Shown one piece after another: positions 16,449 to 25,662 of a DNA stretch of 64,000 nucleotides (position 1 is the first letter of the stretch; the number at the start of each line of letters is the position of its first letter). Under the pieces are notes generated by a model. It was not told where the DNA came from. It saw nothing but the letters and a program-made list of their open reading frames with translations, and made no database searches. The translations under genes were made by a program, and so were the position numbers. The DNA lies in contig JAHEMJ010000013.1 of assembly GCA_024643725.1 (NCBI GenBank), positions 77,556-141,555 of the forward strand, given 5' to 3'. The DNA is from Crocinitomicaceae bacterium (lineage in GTDB: Bacteria > Bacteroidota > Bacteroidia > Flavobacteriales_D > Crocinitomicaceae).

Positions 16449-18284
16449 ATGGATCGTAATTCGGTAACCGGACTCGTATTAATTGGATTAATCTTAACGG
16501 TTTTCTCCATCATGAATCAGCCATCTGCGGATGACTACAAGAAAAAAGAAAAGGCAACTACTTCTAAGGTAGTAGCAAAAACAGCGAGTAGTAAGAAAAC
16601 AGCAAATGCTGTCTCTGCAAATGCTGGACCAGAAATAACACCAAATGATCGTCAACAAGCGAAAAAAGTAGTTGTTGGTAAAATTGTCAGTTTAGAAAAT
16701 GAGGATTTACACGTAGACTTCAATACAAAAGGAGGAATCGTTGCGGCAGTCTATTTAAAAAAATACAAATCTTACAAGGACTTTGCGGCAAAGAAGGATG
16801 CTTCGCTATGTTTGTTCAAAAACGGAAACGCTTACAATCAGTTAGTGATTCCTGTTGGAAATCAAACAATTCACACACGCAATTATCAATTTGAAGTTGT
16901 AAAACAGGATGCGAATTCCATCGTATTTGAAGCACCTTTAGCAGGTGGTAAAGTTCGTCAATCATACACCTTGAATAAAAGCTATGATTTAGATTATGTA
17001 GTGGAATTAGTTGACTTAAAAGGTGTTGCAAACGAAAATGTTAAATTAAACTGGAAAGCGGATTACAACAAAACGGAACGATTATTCAGTGAACAACGTC
17101 GTGTTTCAACAGTATGTTTCAACCAAAAGAACGAAGGATTGGACTACCTAAGTGAAACGAGTAATGATGCACAAGATGCAGAGGACGAAATCGAATGGGT
17201 GGCATTTAAACAGTCTTACTTCTCCTCTATTTTGAAGCCAGCGAATGCTTTCCCGAAAGCAGGTACTAAATTCCGCATCAATACCTTTAAAGGAAACACA
17301 GAAAAAAGCTGGAAGGTACTTAAAGGATATAGCGCGACAATGGCTTTAGACTTTACGAATAACAAAGCATCCTTCAACTGGTTCTTTGGTCCAAACGACT
17401 ACGAATTTTTGAGAACGTACAAAAGCAATTACGATGATATCCTAAACTTTGGTTGGGGCTTATTCCGTTGGATTAACTTGTACGCTGTACAACCTATCTT
17501 TAATGTTTTAGTGGATTACGGAATGAGCGTTGGGATTGCCATATTAATTCTGACCTTGATTTTGAAATTGATCTTGATGCCAATTCAATGGAAAATGTTT
17601 GTTTCATCCGTGAAAATGCGCATTTTGAAACCAGAAGTGGACGCACTAAACGCGAAGTATCCAAAACAAGAGGATGCGATGAAAAAGCAAATGGAAATGA
17701 TGGCGTTGTACCGCGAATCTGGCGCAAGTCCTTTGGCTGGATGTGTGCCCATGTTGATTCAAATGCCGATTTTATTGGCGGTTTTCCGATTCTTCCCTGC
17801 AGCATTTGAATTACGTCAACAACCTTTCTTATGGGCAGAAGATTTAAGTTCATTTGACTCCATCTTTGACTTCGGATTCTCGATCTGGCCTTATGGTGAC
17901 CACGTGAGTTTATTCACCTTATTGATGGCTGGAACAACGCTAGCATATACTTTTATGAACAGTGGAAACATGCAGCAGCCACAACAACCGGGCATGCCGA
18001 ACATGAAAGTCATCATGTATATCTTCCCGATTATGATGATTTTCTTCTTTAACAATTACTCTTCTGGATTAAGTTACTACTACTTTATCTCCACCTTGAT
18101 TTCCATCTTAATGATGGTAGTAATCAAACGATTCTTTGTGGACGAGGAAAAATTGAAAGTGAAAATGGCAGAGCGCAAATCGAACAATGCTGGAGGAGAG
18201 AAAACAAAGAAAAAATCTCGCTTTCAAGAGAAATTAGAAGAAATGCAGCGCAAGCAACAAGAAATGTTAAAAAATAAAAAATAA
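16449..18284 (+). CDS. yidC: Membrane protein insertase YidC
   Basis: A 611-residue YidC/Oxa1 family insertase of the Gram-negative type. The first membrane helix (residues 6-21) is followed by a lysine-rich linker and a large periplasmic beta-domain (about 70-330). The conserved insertase core has helices at about 355-380, 425-450, 475-495 and 525-560 with [19 protein letters not shown], and a basic coiled tail after 575. It inserts membrane proteins alone or with Sec. It is between pyrG and the transaldolase-like gene with 5-10 bp gaps, indicating an operon. Confidence 0.97.
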   Translation: MDRNSVTGLVLIGLILTVFSIMNQPSADDYKKKEKATTSKVVAKTASSKKTANAVSANAGPEITPNDRQQAKKVVVGKIVSLENEDLHVDFNTKGGIVAAVYLKKYKSYKDFAAKKDASLCLFKNGNAYNQLVIPVGNQTIHTRNYQFEVVKQDANSIVFEAPLAGGKVRQSYTLNKSYDLDYVVELVDLKGVANENVKLNWKADYNKTERLFSEQRRVSTVCFNQKNEGLDYLSETSNDAQDAEDEIEWVAFKQSYFSSILKPANAFPKAGTKFRINTFKGNTEKSWKVLKGYSATMALDFTNNKASFNWFFGPNDYEFLRTYKSNYDDILNFGWGLFRWINLYAVQPIFNVLVDYGMSVGIAILILTLILKLILMPIQWKMFVSSVKMRILKPEVDALNAKYPKQEDAMKKQMEMMALYRESGASPLAGCVPMLIQMPILLAVFRFFPAAFELRQQPFLWAEDLSSFDSIFDFGFSIWPYGDHVSLFTLLMAGTTLAYTFMNSGNMQQPQQPGMPNMKVIMYIFPIMMIFFFNNYSSGLSYYYFISTLISILMMVVIKRFFVDEEKLKVKMAERKSNNAGGEKTKKKSRFQEKLEEMQRKQQEMLKNKK

Positions 18285-18289
18285 GACCC

Positions 18290-18946
18290 ATGAAATTTTT
18301 CATCGATACAGCAAATCTTGCTGAAATAAAAGAAGCGTACGACCTTGGAATCCTGGATGGCGTAACAACAAATCCATCGTTGATGGCGAAAGAAGGAATT
18401 ACGGGGGCTGAGAACATTTTAAATCATTACGTTGCCATTTGCAACATCGTTGATGGACCAGTAAGTGCAGAAGTGATTTCAACCGATTTCGAAGGAATGG
18501 TGCGCGAAGGTGAGCAATTGGCAGCCTTACACAAAAATATCGTGGTGAAAATCCCAATGATTACTGAAGGCATCAAAGCGATTAAGTATTTTGCTTCGAA
18601 AGGCATTCGCACGAATTGTACCTTGATTTTCTCTGCAGGACAAGCCTTATTGGCAGCTAAAGCAGGAGCGACATACATTTCACCGTTTTTAGGACGTTTA
18701 GATGACGTGTCCACTGATGGAATTCAATTGATTCAGCAGATTCGCGTGATTTATGACAACTATGCATTCAACACGGAAATCCTCGCAGCATCTGTTCGTC
18801 ACCCAATGCACATCATTCATTGTGCGGAAATTGGTGCGGATGTGATGACAGGACCATTAAGTGCGATCAAAGCATTGGCAAAACATCCATTAACTGACTT
18901 GGGATTACAACAATTTTTAGCGGATTACGCAAAAGGAAATAAATAA
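18290..18946 (+). CDS. Transaldolase/fructose-6-phosphate aldolase-like protein
   Basis: A 218-residue short-form transaldolase family TIM barrel. [20 protein letters not shown] and [14 protein letters not shown] mark the start. The Schiff-base lysine is in [15 protein letters not shown] (about residue 85), and [29 protein letters not shown] is the family core. Members either transfer dihydroxyacetone in the pentose phosphate pathway or cleave fructose 6-phosphate; sequence alone does not decide. It lies 5 bases after yidC and 3 bases before a DUF4268 gene, so the run is probably co-transcribed. Confidence 0.93.
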   Translation: MKFFIDTANLAEIKEAYDLGILDGVTTNPSLMAKEGITGAENILNHYVAICNIVDGPVSAEVISTDFEGMVREGEQLAALHKNIVVKIPMITEGIKAIKYFASKGIRTNCTLIFSAGQALLAAKAGATYISPFLGRLDDVSTDGIQLIQQIRVIYDNYAFNTEILAASVRHPMHIIHCAEIGADVMTGPLSAIKALAKHPLTDLGLQQFLADYAKGNK

Positions 18947-18949
18947 GCC

Positions 18950-19414
18950 ATGCTTCCAAAGGAAGAACGCAAGGCATTGAACGAAGCATTTTGGTCTGGA
19001 TTTAAAGACCATATGCGTGGACAGATGTCGAGTACCGGACGAAGAGTGAATTGGTCCAGTTATCCCACACAAGTAAAAAACACGTACTTACGGATGATTT
19101 GTACAGGGACTCAAACGTCCATCTGTTACGATATTCAATTCAAAGATGCTGGAATTCAAGCCATTGTTTGGGAGCAATTAACGGAACTGAAAGTTGTCTT
19201 GGAAAATGCCATGTCCATTCAAACGAACTGGAACCCACGTTTTCATAATTCGGAAGGACAAATCATCGGTCGAATTTCCTGGGAACTTGATGGTGTCAAT
19301 TTTTACGAACCTTCTGATTGGCCTAAAATTTATGCTTTTTTTAAAAAGCATTTAGTAGAATTCGACTCCTTTTACCAAGAATTCAATGACATCTTGATTA
19401 CATTGGTTGATTAG
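18950..19414 (+). CDS. DUF4268 domain protein
   Basis: A 154-residue protein that matches DUF4268: LNEAFWSGFKDHMRG near the start, the WSSYPTQVKN stretch, IQFKDAGIQAIVWEQ, then NFYEPSDWPKIYAFFKKHLVEF. The family is of unknown function and resembles nuclease-like or restriction-associated small proteins. It directly follows the transaldolase-like gene. Confidence 0.8.
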   Translation: MLPKEERKALNEAFWSGFKDHMRGQMSSTGRRVNWSSYPTQVKNTYLRMICTGTQTSICYDIQFKDAGIQAIVWEQLTELKVVLENAMSIQTNWNPRFHNSEGQIIGRISWELDGVNFYEPSDWPKIYAFFKKHLVEFDSFYQEFNDILITLVD

Positions 19415-19476
19415 TAACAATCCACCGTCTGATTCGTGTTCTTGTAAAATGACACATTAAAAGTTAACTTTACCCT

Positions 19477-20274
19477 ATGAAACAACTTCTTCTTTTCATC
19501 CTTGTCTCATTTTCCATGGGAATTTCAGCACAAACGGTGATTCTATCAACAGACTTTCAGAATGGGATGCCTTCGAATTATACGATTGTGGACAATGACG
19601 GAAATGTGCCAGATCCAACTGTCGCAGAATACACAAGCGCGTGGATAACCGTTGTCGATCCGGAAAACGCCTTGGATACTGTTGCTGCATCCACTTCGTA
19701 TTTCACGAGTTTAGATTCTGCCAGTCGCTGGATGATTACCCCTGCTCTTTCCTTGGGTGCATTTGGAAATTTCATCAAGTGGAATGCAAAATCCCACGAT
19801 CCATCTTTTCCAGATAGCTACCTTGTTCTTGCGTCATCTACTGATAATCAAATAGCTAGTTTCACGGATACGATTGGATTCATCGAAGAAGAAAACTTCG
19901 AATGGACAAACCGCGAAATCAATTTATTCACGCAAGGATACCATGATCAAACGATTTACGTAGCGTTCGTGAATATTACGTTGGATGGATTCAAATTGTA
20001 TGTAGACGACATTGAAGCACGAAAAGAAGATCCTGTTGGATTGCAGGAACCAACGGTTGTTCCATATGTTGTATATCCAAATCCAACCACCGATTTCATT
20101 CAAGTGGCAAGTCCGCAAAAAATTGACAAATTGGAGGTATTAGATTTGAATGGGACACTTGTTTTATCCAGTTCAACGCCCATAATAAATGTTCAGTCAC
20201 TTCCAACAGGAATGTACCTTGTTCGTTTTTTAAGCAATGGAATTTCCACCACGCAACGCATTTCCAAAATCTAA
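19477..20274 (+). CDS. T9SS-exported protein with choice-of-anchor J domain
   Basis: A 265-residue secreted protein. Residues 1-18 are a signal peptide (ending ISAQ). The middle part (about 20-180) has the features of a cleaved-adhesin/choice-of-anchor J jelly roll: the start TVILSTDFQNGMPSNY, ASRWMITPAL and FVNITLDGFKLYVDDIEA. Residues from about 195 form the type IX C-terminal sorting domain (VYPNPTTDFIQV, ending LPTGMYLVRF). It is therefore expected at the cell surface or outside. The ATG follows a TAACTTTA box by 4 bases with a TTG 20 bases upstream. Confidence 0.85.
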   Translation: MKQLLLFILVSFSMGISAQTVILSTDFQNGMPSNYTIVDNDGNVPDPTVAEYTSAWITVVDPENALDTVAASTSYFTSLDSASRWMITPALSLGAFGNFIKWNAKSHDPSFPDSYLVLASSTDNQIASFTDTIGFIEEENFEWTNREINLFTQGYHDQTIYVAFVNITLDGFKLYVDDIEARKEDPVGLQEPTVVPYVVYPNPTTDFIQVASPQKIDKLEVLDLNGTLVLSSSTPIINVQSLPTGMYLVRFLSNGISTTQRISKI

Positions 20275-20918
20275 TGACACATTTAATCGATCAAGTTGCC
20301 CAACTCGTTGAAGCGAAATTCAAGGATTTAGAAGGTAGCCACGATTGGTTTCACATTGAACGCGTTTGGAAAACCGCACTTTTTCTTCAATCCAAAGAAG
20401 GTGGGAATGCAGATGAAATTTCGCTAGCCGCCCTGCTCCACGACTATTCGGACCACAAATACAATGGCGGGGATTTTGATGCGGGTTCACGCGAAGTATT
20501 GAATTTGCTCAATCAATTGAATTGTCCATTTGAAATCGCTGATCGCGTTTCGAAAATTGTTCAAGTCGTTTCCTACAAAGGCGCACTCGTTTCTGACGAA
20601 GCAACATCCATAGAGGGAAAGATTGTACGCGATGCTGATCGATTAGACGCCATTGGTGCCATCGGCATTGCACGAGCATTTTCATACGGAGGGAGTAAAT
20701 TACGGCCTTTGTACGATCCAAGCATCGCACCCCTACTCCACGCGACAAAAGAGGAATATGCGAAATCAAAAAGTCACACCGTTAATCATTTCTACGAAAA
20801 GCTCTTGTTACTGAAAGACCGCATGGAAACAGCGACAGCTCGACAACTTGCCGAGGAACGACACCAGTTTATGTTGGATTTTCTAAAGCAATTTGAGTTG
20901 GAGTGGAATCTCAAATAA
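20274..20918 (+). CDS. HD domain metal-dependent phosphohydrolase
   Basis: A 214-residue HD superfamily hydrolase. Metal ligands are in GSHDWFHIERVWKTA (His near 22 and 26), ALLHDYSDHKY (HD near 60) and IVRDADRLDAIGAIGIARAF (Asp near 118). It resembles YedJ-type HD phosphohydrolases; the substrate, likely a nucleotide, is unknown. The ATG overlaps the stop of the T9SS cargo gene by one base (TAATG), so the two share a transcript although their products go to different compartments. Confidence 0.92.
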   Translation: MTHLIDQVAQLVEAKFKDLEGSHDWFHIERVWKTALFLQSKEGGNADEISLAALLHDYSDHKYNGGDFDAGSREVLNLLNQLNCPFEIADRVSKIVQVVSYKGALVSDEATSIEGKIVRDADRLDAIGAIGIARAFSYGGSKLRPLYDPSIAPLLHATKEEYAKSKSHTVNHFYEKLLLLKDRMETATARQLAEERHQFMLDFLKQFELEWNLK

Positions 20919-21050
20919 TCAATTTACTGATTGCTAGATGCGATTTATTTTTTGAGGATTTTGTCTCGAATCAAAAACATCAGCAATTTTGATCCATTTC
21001 TTTTTGAAGTCTACGGAATAAATCAACTTAAATTGTTTGAATATCAGGTA

Positions 21051-21612
21051 GGTATCAATACCAAACCTGGGGACTTAACATCATTTGGTATCCAATACTA
21101 TTGTTTATTTTCCACTTTTTGGCTTAATCCAAAAAGTTCGCAAAAAGATCAAGACTTCGAATTCGATTCCCTTTGCAGATCGTACTCTGAAAGGATATTC
21201 CTTACATCAAGCAAAGGGTTTTCTACGGATTTTGTCACACGATGCTTGGCGCATGAGCTTGCAGCTATGCTGAGCATTCGCGCGTGACAATGCTCCTTGA
21301 AAAACATCGAATTCTATGTCGGTCCCAATTCTATTTCGAATTTCTTTCTTCGAAGTGTAAACAATAGTCATTCACAAGATTTCTTTCCCGCGCATGAAAA
21401 GATGTAACGTCAACCCTCACGACGAAGTTGCGTTAAAATTTCTGGCTGTTTGAGCCGAGGCACGAGGCGAGTTTCAGAAATTTTAGCAACAAGGACGATG
21501 AGGGTCGTTTCATCTTTTAAGCGCTAGACTTTTTTGTTACTTTTTGGGGCAATGCCAAAAAGTAAAAGAATCTGAAATAGTTTCTTTTATCCCCAACTTT
21601 TAGTTTTGATCC
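21051..21612. mobile_element. Hairpin-rich dispersed element, copy 1 (MITE-like)
   Basis: About 562 bp in the gene-free stretch 20919-21736, very similar to 38650-39238. The ends form imperfect terminal inverted repeats (GG-ATC-A-AC-AAA...TGGGGA against the reverse complement of TCCCCAACTTTTAGTTTTGATCC). Inside are ACTTTTTGG-cttaat-CCAAAAAGT, a hairpin bounded by TGTCAC/GTGACA at about 21228-21289, a 134-nt near-palindrome at 21391-21524, and TTACTTTTTGG...CCAAAAAGTAA near its end. Frames of about 60-120 aa exist in it but show no protein-like features. No transposase is present, so it would be non-autonomous. The rest of the gap (20919-21050 and 21613-21736) shows nothing recognisable. Confidence 0.65.
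21391..21524. repeat. 134-nt near-palindrome inside element copy 1
   Basis: The arms read GCGC-AAAAGATG-ACG-ACCCTCA-...-TTAAAATTTCTG and, on the other side, CAGAAATTTTA-...-TGAGGGT-CGT-CATCTTTT-GCGC. The loop contains GCCGAGGCACGAGGCGAG. It would fold into one long hairpin as RNA or as single-stranded DNA. Confidence 0.75.
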
Positions 21613-21736
21613 AAAGGTAGCGGTATTCGACTGAAATAAGTCGAAATATGTCACCTATGCTTGTATCCGAGCATAATACAAAACTCCCAAACAAGAGGAT
21701 GCTTCAATTAAAACACGAACAATTATTTAAATAAAA

Positions 21737-22153
21737 TTAATCCGCACCATAGGTCAAGACCTCTTTTAATACATTCAAATCCAAATCTTTCAAGGATTTA
21801 AATCGAATACAATAAGCGCTTACACTGGCTTTACCCATTTTATCCGCAAAGTGTTTCTTTAAATAATCGTGGTCTTCTAGTCCAATTAAATAAATAGAAA
21901 TGCCTGTTTTATTCGCGCTAACACCAATTCGGAAGGAATCCTTACTTGATCCGTCTACATAGTATAGTGTTCGTTCACCGTAGCCTATGGTTGGATTAGC
22001 CACCACTTTCCCCTCTTCATTCAAACCATCAAAAAAAGTGCGTTTTGCCTCGGGCATTAATTGAAGAAGAAGTTCATTCAAGAGCAACAAGTCCTGTTGT
22101 TTGGAGGGGATTTGTGAGGAAATAAATGTTTTTATTTGAATGTTGGGATCCAT
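21737..22153 (-). CDS. DUF1801/YdhG-like domain protein
   Basis: A 138-residue protein resembling DUF1801 (YdhG-like): LLLQLMPEAKRTFFDGL, then NPTIGYGERTLYYVDGS, GVSANKTGISIYLIG and a C-terminal VSAYCIRFKSLKDLDLNVLKEVL. These proteins are small, often stress-linked and of unknown function. The frame extends 16 residues upstream through a basic segment, but the ATG at 22153 gives the family-like N-terminus. Confidence 0.7.
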   Translation of the reverse strand: MDPNIQIKTFISSQIPSKQQDLLLLNELLLQLMPEAKRTFFDGLNEEGKVVANPTIGYGERTLYYVDGSSKDSFRIGVSANKTGISIYLIGLEDHDYLKKHFADKMGKASVSAYCIRFKSLKDLDLNVLKEVLTYGAD

Positions 22154-22221
22154 TTTAATTTTCTTCTTTAATAGGCAAGATTTACTGAAATAGATTCGCA
22201 AATCCTATTTTGATTCACAAA

Positions 22222-22401
22222 TCAAGCGAATAACTTGATGATTAAATAACCCATTGAAACGAAAATCAAGCCGTAAGCTGAACGCTTCAGTATGCGTTTT
22301 TTTCTAGCGAAATCAGCATCCATGGGTTTTAGTCGCGATTCACCGAAAACCAATAGGTAAATTCCACCAAAAAGTGGAATTAGTACGTCAATATAATTCA
22401 T
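22222..22401 (-). CDS. Small membrane protein, 59 aa
   Basis: An unannotated short gene. The product has two hydrophobic helices (about residues 5-19 and 42-58) joined by a basic loop (LKPMDADFARKKRILKRS), the look of a two-pass membrane peptide. Its ATG overlaps the end of the 318-aa membrane gene by 14 bases in another frame, which suggests translational coupling. The positive loop between helices predicts both ends outside. Function unknown. Confidence 0.55.
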   Translation of the reverse strand: MNYIDVLIPLFGGIYLLVFGESRLKPMDADFARKKRILKRSAYGLIFVSMGYLIIKLFA

Positions 22402-23344
22402 CTTTTCTTTGTTTTTCTATGTTTCGTTTTAAGGCCTTTAGCAATTTCGTTTCGAAATCATGAATGATTTGTTTGGACCAAAAGGCTCCATACATTGGAA
22501 TATTTGTACTGAGTTGATACCTGCACGATAAGGTTAATTCTGTTCGGTGTGCGGACTGGCGTTTCAATCGATAGGTAATGGCATGAAACACCAAATTTCT
22601 ATTGCGCAAAGCATGCTGAAAGGTCTGACTTTTATTCAAAATGGATTGATCGATATCGATGGCAAAGGATAACTTTTTACGGTCTTTTTGTTCGATCACT
22701 TTTTCAAGAAGGACAATCCCGTTGCTAAAATATCCCAAGCGCGTATTGGTTTTGTCGTTGTAATTAGACCGAACTGGATTTGGGAATCCCACATAATTAT
22801 AGATACTTGACTCCATGTCATTTGATAAATTAGGAACAGAAAACAAGTTGTTCCAAACACCTTGATCACAAGATTCAATGATGATTTTCTCGCTTAACTC
22901 AAAGGCATTCGTTTTTTTATCCATTCCTTTTTCGACATGACCTAGAACCAAAGGCAACGCAATAAAAATCAAACTGTTTTTTGTCATGCCGGTATTCGAA
23001 TCCCCGGTATTTTCTTTCAAACACAAACGCAAACTTAAACTCACTAGTGCTGAAATCAGTGCATATGGCGGCAATAGAATCACGAAACAACCTAAATCCT
23101 CTAGTTGTGTGATAAACGCAATGAACAGAAACAGAAAAACACTGATCATTGGAAACAAGATGGACTTTAATTTGCTTTCAATAAACGTTTTTTTATCTAA
23201 TACGAAAGGTAAATAACCCATCAGAACTGGCACCAAAATGAGGTAGGTCCACGAGTTGATTTCCATTACGTGAAATTCAACCAGCAACCTAAAAAGCAGT
23301 GCATAAACAACTGACGCAATAATTCCTGTGTATTTTTTCATCAA
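22388..23344 (-). CDS. Membrane protein with C-terminal SRPBCC-like domain
   Basis: A 318-residue protein. Residues 1-150 contain about five hydrophobic helices (roughly 8-25, 33-48, 62-80, 86-108 and 124-138). The C-terminal half (about 150-310) resembles an SRPBCC/polyketide-cyclase-like hydrophobic-pocket domain: it starts with a SEKIIIESCDQGVWNNL strand-helix segment, has LGYFSNGIVLLEKV, VFHAITYRLKRQS strands, and ends in a long helix. Ligand and role are unknown. It is immediately downstream of the DUF4919 gene (one base apart). Confidence 0.6.
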   Translation of the reverse strand: MMKKYTGIIASVVYALLFRLLVEFHVMEINSWTYLILVPVLMGYLPFVLDKKTFIESKLKSILFPMISVFLFLFIAFITQLEDLGCFVILLPPYALISALVSLSLRLCLKENTGDSNTGMTKNSLIFIALPLVLGHVEKGMDKKTNAFELSEKIIIESCDQGVWNNLFSVPNLSNDMESSIYNYVGFPNPVRSNYNDKTNTRLGYFSNGIVLLEKVIEQKDRKKLSFAIDIDQSILNKSQTFQHALRNRNLVFHAITYRLKRQSAHRTELTLSCRYQLSTNIPMYGAFWSKQIIHDFETKLLKALKRNIEKQRKDELY

Positions 23345-23998
23345 TTAATCTAATCCCATTTTTTTATATCCTTCAAAAATTTTACTTACTTCGAAATAGA
23401 AGGTTTTATTTTTTCCATCGACTTTAAAGTCCATTTTATCACAAATTCCGCCATCTTGAACCAAGGTTTGTTCTTTTAGCTTTGCCCCAACCATTTCCAA
23501 AATAAAATACTCTTCTTCTACTTTAATGACCGGCCAAGCTGTCTCGCAAGATTTCCCATCACCTTTCTGTAAAATCGAGTTCATCAGTCCAAATTGAATG
23601 GTTTTATATTTCGCTGCATTGGCTGTATCTCCAATGATTTTATAAGTTTGACGTAAAATTTTATGTGCCATCATATCCGTATAATCTATGCTCAACAATT
23701 CCTTCGTAATCTGAATGATTTCGGAATGATTGGCTGCATTCATTTGCACATACATTTCTCTTTTTAGGCTATCAAATTTTTTGGATGCAGCTTGGGCCAG
23801 ATTATATTGTTCGCTTTTCAAAAAACTATAGCGAAAATCCTGGTAATCAATGTTTGTTTCTCCCGACTCAAGTTTTTTGACATAGTCAGAATAGGTATCT
23901 TGAAAGGATGGTAAAACAACTTCGGATGTAGATTGTCCAAATGAACGGATTGAAATTGTCATGAGTATGACCAATAATAGAATGGCTCTGTTTTTCAT
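23345..23998 (-). CDS. DUF4919 family exported protein
   Basis: A 217-residue exported protein, signal peptide MKNRAILLLVILMTISIRSF. It resembles DUF4919: YVKKLESGETNIDYQDFRYSFLKS, a TPR-like helical middle, then GDGKSCETAWPVIKVEEEYFIL and the end DKMDFKVDGKNKTFYFEVSKIF. The family is of unknown function and typical of Bacteroidota. The frame extends upstream to 24082, but the added 28 residues lack a signal sequence, so the ATG at 23998 is chosen. The membrane/SRPBCC gene follows with no gap. Confidence 0.8.
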   Translation of the reverse strand: MKNRAILLLVILMTISIRSFGQSTSEVVLPSFQDTYSDYVKKLESGETNIDYQDFRYSFLKSEQYNLAQAASKKFDSLKREMYVQMNAANHSEIIQITKELLSIDYTDMMAHKILRQTYKIIGDTANAAKYKTIQFGLMNSILQKGDGKSCETAWPVIKVEEEYFILEMVGAKLKEQTLVQDGGICDKMDFKVDGKNKTFYFEVSKIFEGYKKMGLD

Positions 23999-24097
23999 AT
24001 TTGCATTAATTCGTTTTTGTTCACCGGTAAATCCACTGTTAATGTAGCAAAAATGAATTAATTGCTTGGGGATATTTTTCACAATTACAATATTGTC

Positions 24098-24610
24098 TTA
24101 ATTCTTGAATCCAATTTTTTGACGGTTCGACTGACTCACTTTTTTTTGATCCTTTTGCATTAAGTAAGTTAAAACCTGCTCAATGTCCACAAACTTTTGA
24201 TTGAATTGTTTTTCCATCTCTCGTAAATGCTTGGCAAGTTCCTCATGTGAAAGCGCCCACTGACGCATGTGTACGAAAGCGCGCATGATGGATATGTTTA
24301 TTTCAATAGCGACATCTGAATGTAAGACACTTGACAACATAGCGATTCCTTGTTCAGTGAACGCAAAAGGAAGATATCTTTTCCCTCCCCAACTTGAGGA
24401 CGCAATTTGCGTCCTCAAGTTCTCCCATTCAGTTGAAGTTAATTCAAACATAAAATCTTCCGGAAAACGTTTAATATTCCTACGAACAGACTCCTTCAAT
24501 CTTTTGGTTTCTATCGTATACAACTGGGCTAAATCAAAATCCAACATGATTCTCATTCCTCGTACTTCATGAATACGATTCTTAATGTGTGCTAATTCCA
24601 TTTTTTTCAA
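24098..24610 (-). CDS. ORF6N domain-containing protein
   Basis: A 170-residue ORF6N-domain protein. The motif IHEVRGMRIMLDFDLAQLYTIETKRLKESVRRNIKRFPEDFMFELT covers residues 10-55 in the family's order, followed by KRYLPFAFTEQGIAMLSSVLHSDVAI and a C-terminal helix that may be a coiled coil (EELAKHLREMEKQFNQKF). Such domains occur in phage antirepressor-like proteins and in many chromosomal Bacteroidota copies. No other phage gene is nearby, so it is a stray or domesticated copy; a role in transcription is inferred only. Confidence 0.85.
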   Translation of the reverse strand: MKKMELAHIKNRIHEVRGMRIMLDFDLAQLYTIETKRLKESVRRNIKRFPEDFMFELTSTEWENLRTQIASSSWGGKRYLPFAFTEQGIAMLSSVLHSDVAIEINISIMRAFVHMRQWALSHEELAKHLREMEKQFNQKFVDIEQVLTYLMQKDQKKVSQSNRQKIGFKN

Positions 24611-24714
24611 TTTTCGATTTAAAAATCAAATTTCGATTGGACAGTGGAAATTATTCGGTTGATAAATAGTTATATCCGAATGAATTTGATTGAGAAGAAA
24701 TGGATTTCCCCCGA

Positions 24715-25662
24715 TTAATGAATATGAAACAAGGGCTGTGCCGCTAAAAACTGGGCTTTTCGCTTCATGGTCTGCTCCATGTGTCTTCGTGCCGCCTGAC
24801 TTTTGGGATATAGAATTTTATGCTGCTCGGACTGACGAATCTGTTGCCATTGCCACAGTAAATCAATGGTTTCTTCCGCAAAGAAACTAGATTGAAAGAA
24901 AACCCATAATTCGTTCACTGCTTCTGGCGTTGGATGAACACCGTCGGACTTATAGTAACGATAATCGCGTAAATCGTCCAGTACAAATTCGTAAGCTGGA
25001 AAATAATACACTCCGGTTTCCTCTTGCAGTTGCTCCACCGCTAAAAGCAAGCGTGCTTTGCTTCGATTGTTTTCAATGTAACCGTCCTTGATGTGGCGAA
25101 CAGGACTCAACGTAAAAAAAATAGAGAGCGACGGATTTTGATTTTTTAACAAGGAAATTACTGACTTCCAACGGGAAACCATTTCTTCTATCGAACTATT
25201 TTCTTTGTAAAATAAGGTGGAATTTTGTTTGTGACAATTCGCTACAATTTCACCATCTGATTTCAATTTGTATGCCCAAGCACTACCGAAGGTCACAAAC
25301 AAATGCGTCGCTTTTCTTAAAAACATGCGCATTTCTGAGCGAAGTTTTTCGATTTTACTGGATAGTTCTTCTGAACTCATGCCGTAAATCGTTCCAGCCA
25401 ATTCCCAGGAGAAGAAAATATCTTCGTGCTGCAACATTCGCAAGGAAATCGTGTGGTCAAAGGTCCATTCGATTAATTTGGCAAGCGCAAGTGGATGAAA
25501 AATGGTCCCTCCTGGATTCACCAAGGATTCGAATCCATTGGAGCGAATGATGGTTCCAAGTTCATCCGAGAAACAACTTCCCAAAAACACAAAAGAATCC
25601 CCATGTCTGAATGTTGGATAAGCCTGTTCCTTTAACCAATGATCGTAGCTGTTTACACTCAT
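24715..25662 (-). CDS. GSCFA domain-containing protein
   Basis: A 315-residue GSCFA family protein. The family-naming motif is present as FLGSCFSDELG near residue 29, with GTIFHPLALAKLIEW following and VHPTPEAVNELW near the C-terminus. GSCFA proteins belong to the GDSL/SGNH-like hydrolase group; here Ser in GSCFS and Asp/His in SDGVHPT fit an SGNH-type triad. It overlaps recN by four bases. Confidence 0.9.
   Translation of the reverse strand: MSVNSYDHWLKEQAYPTFRHGDSFVFLGSCFSDELGTIIRSNGFESLVNPGGTIFHPLALAKLIEWTFDHTISLRMLQHEDIFFSWELAGTIYGMSSEELSSKIEKLRSEMRMFLRKATHLFVTFGSAWAYKLKSDGEIVANCHKQNSTLFYKENSSIEEMVSRWKSVISLLKNQNPSLSIFFTLSPVRHIKDGYIENNRSKARLLLAVEQLQEETGVYYFPAYEFVLDDLRDYRYYKSDGVHPTPEAVNELWVFFQSSFFAEETIDLLWQWQQIRQSEQHKILYPKSQAARRHMEQTMKRKAQFLAAQPLFHIH

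Noticed and set aside
20931..21287. 118-aa open frame in element copy 1, with a similar 120-aa frame at 38524-38886
   Set aside because: The two share about 73 residues only because the DNA repeat is the same. The frames run through hairpin arms, start in unrelated flanks and show no protein features, so they are not listed as genes.
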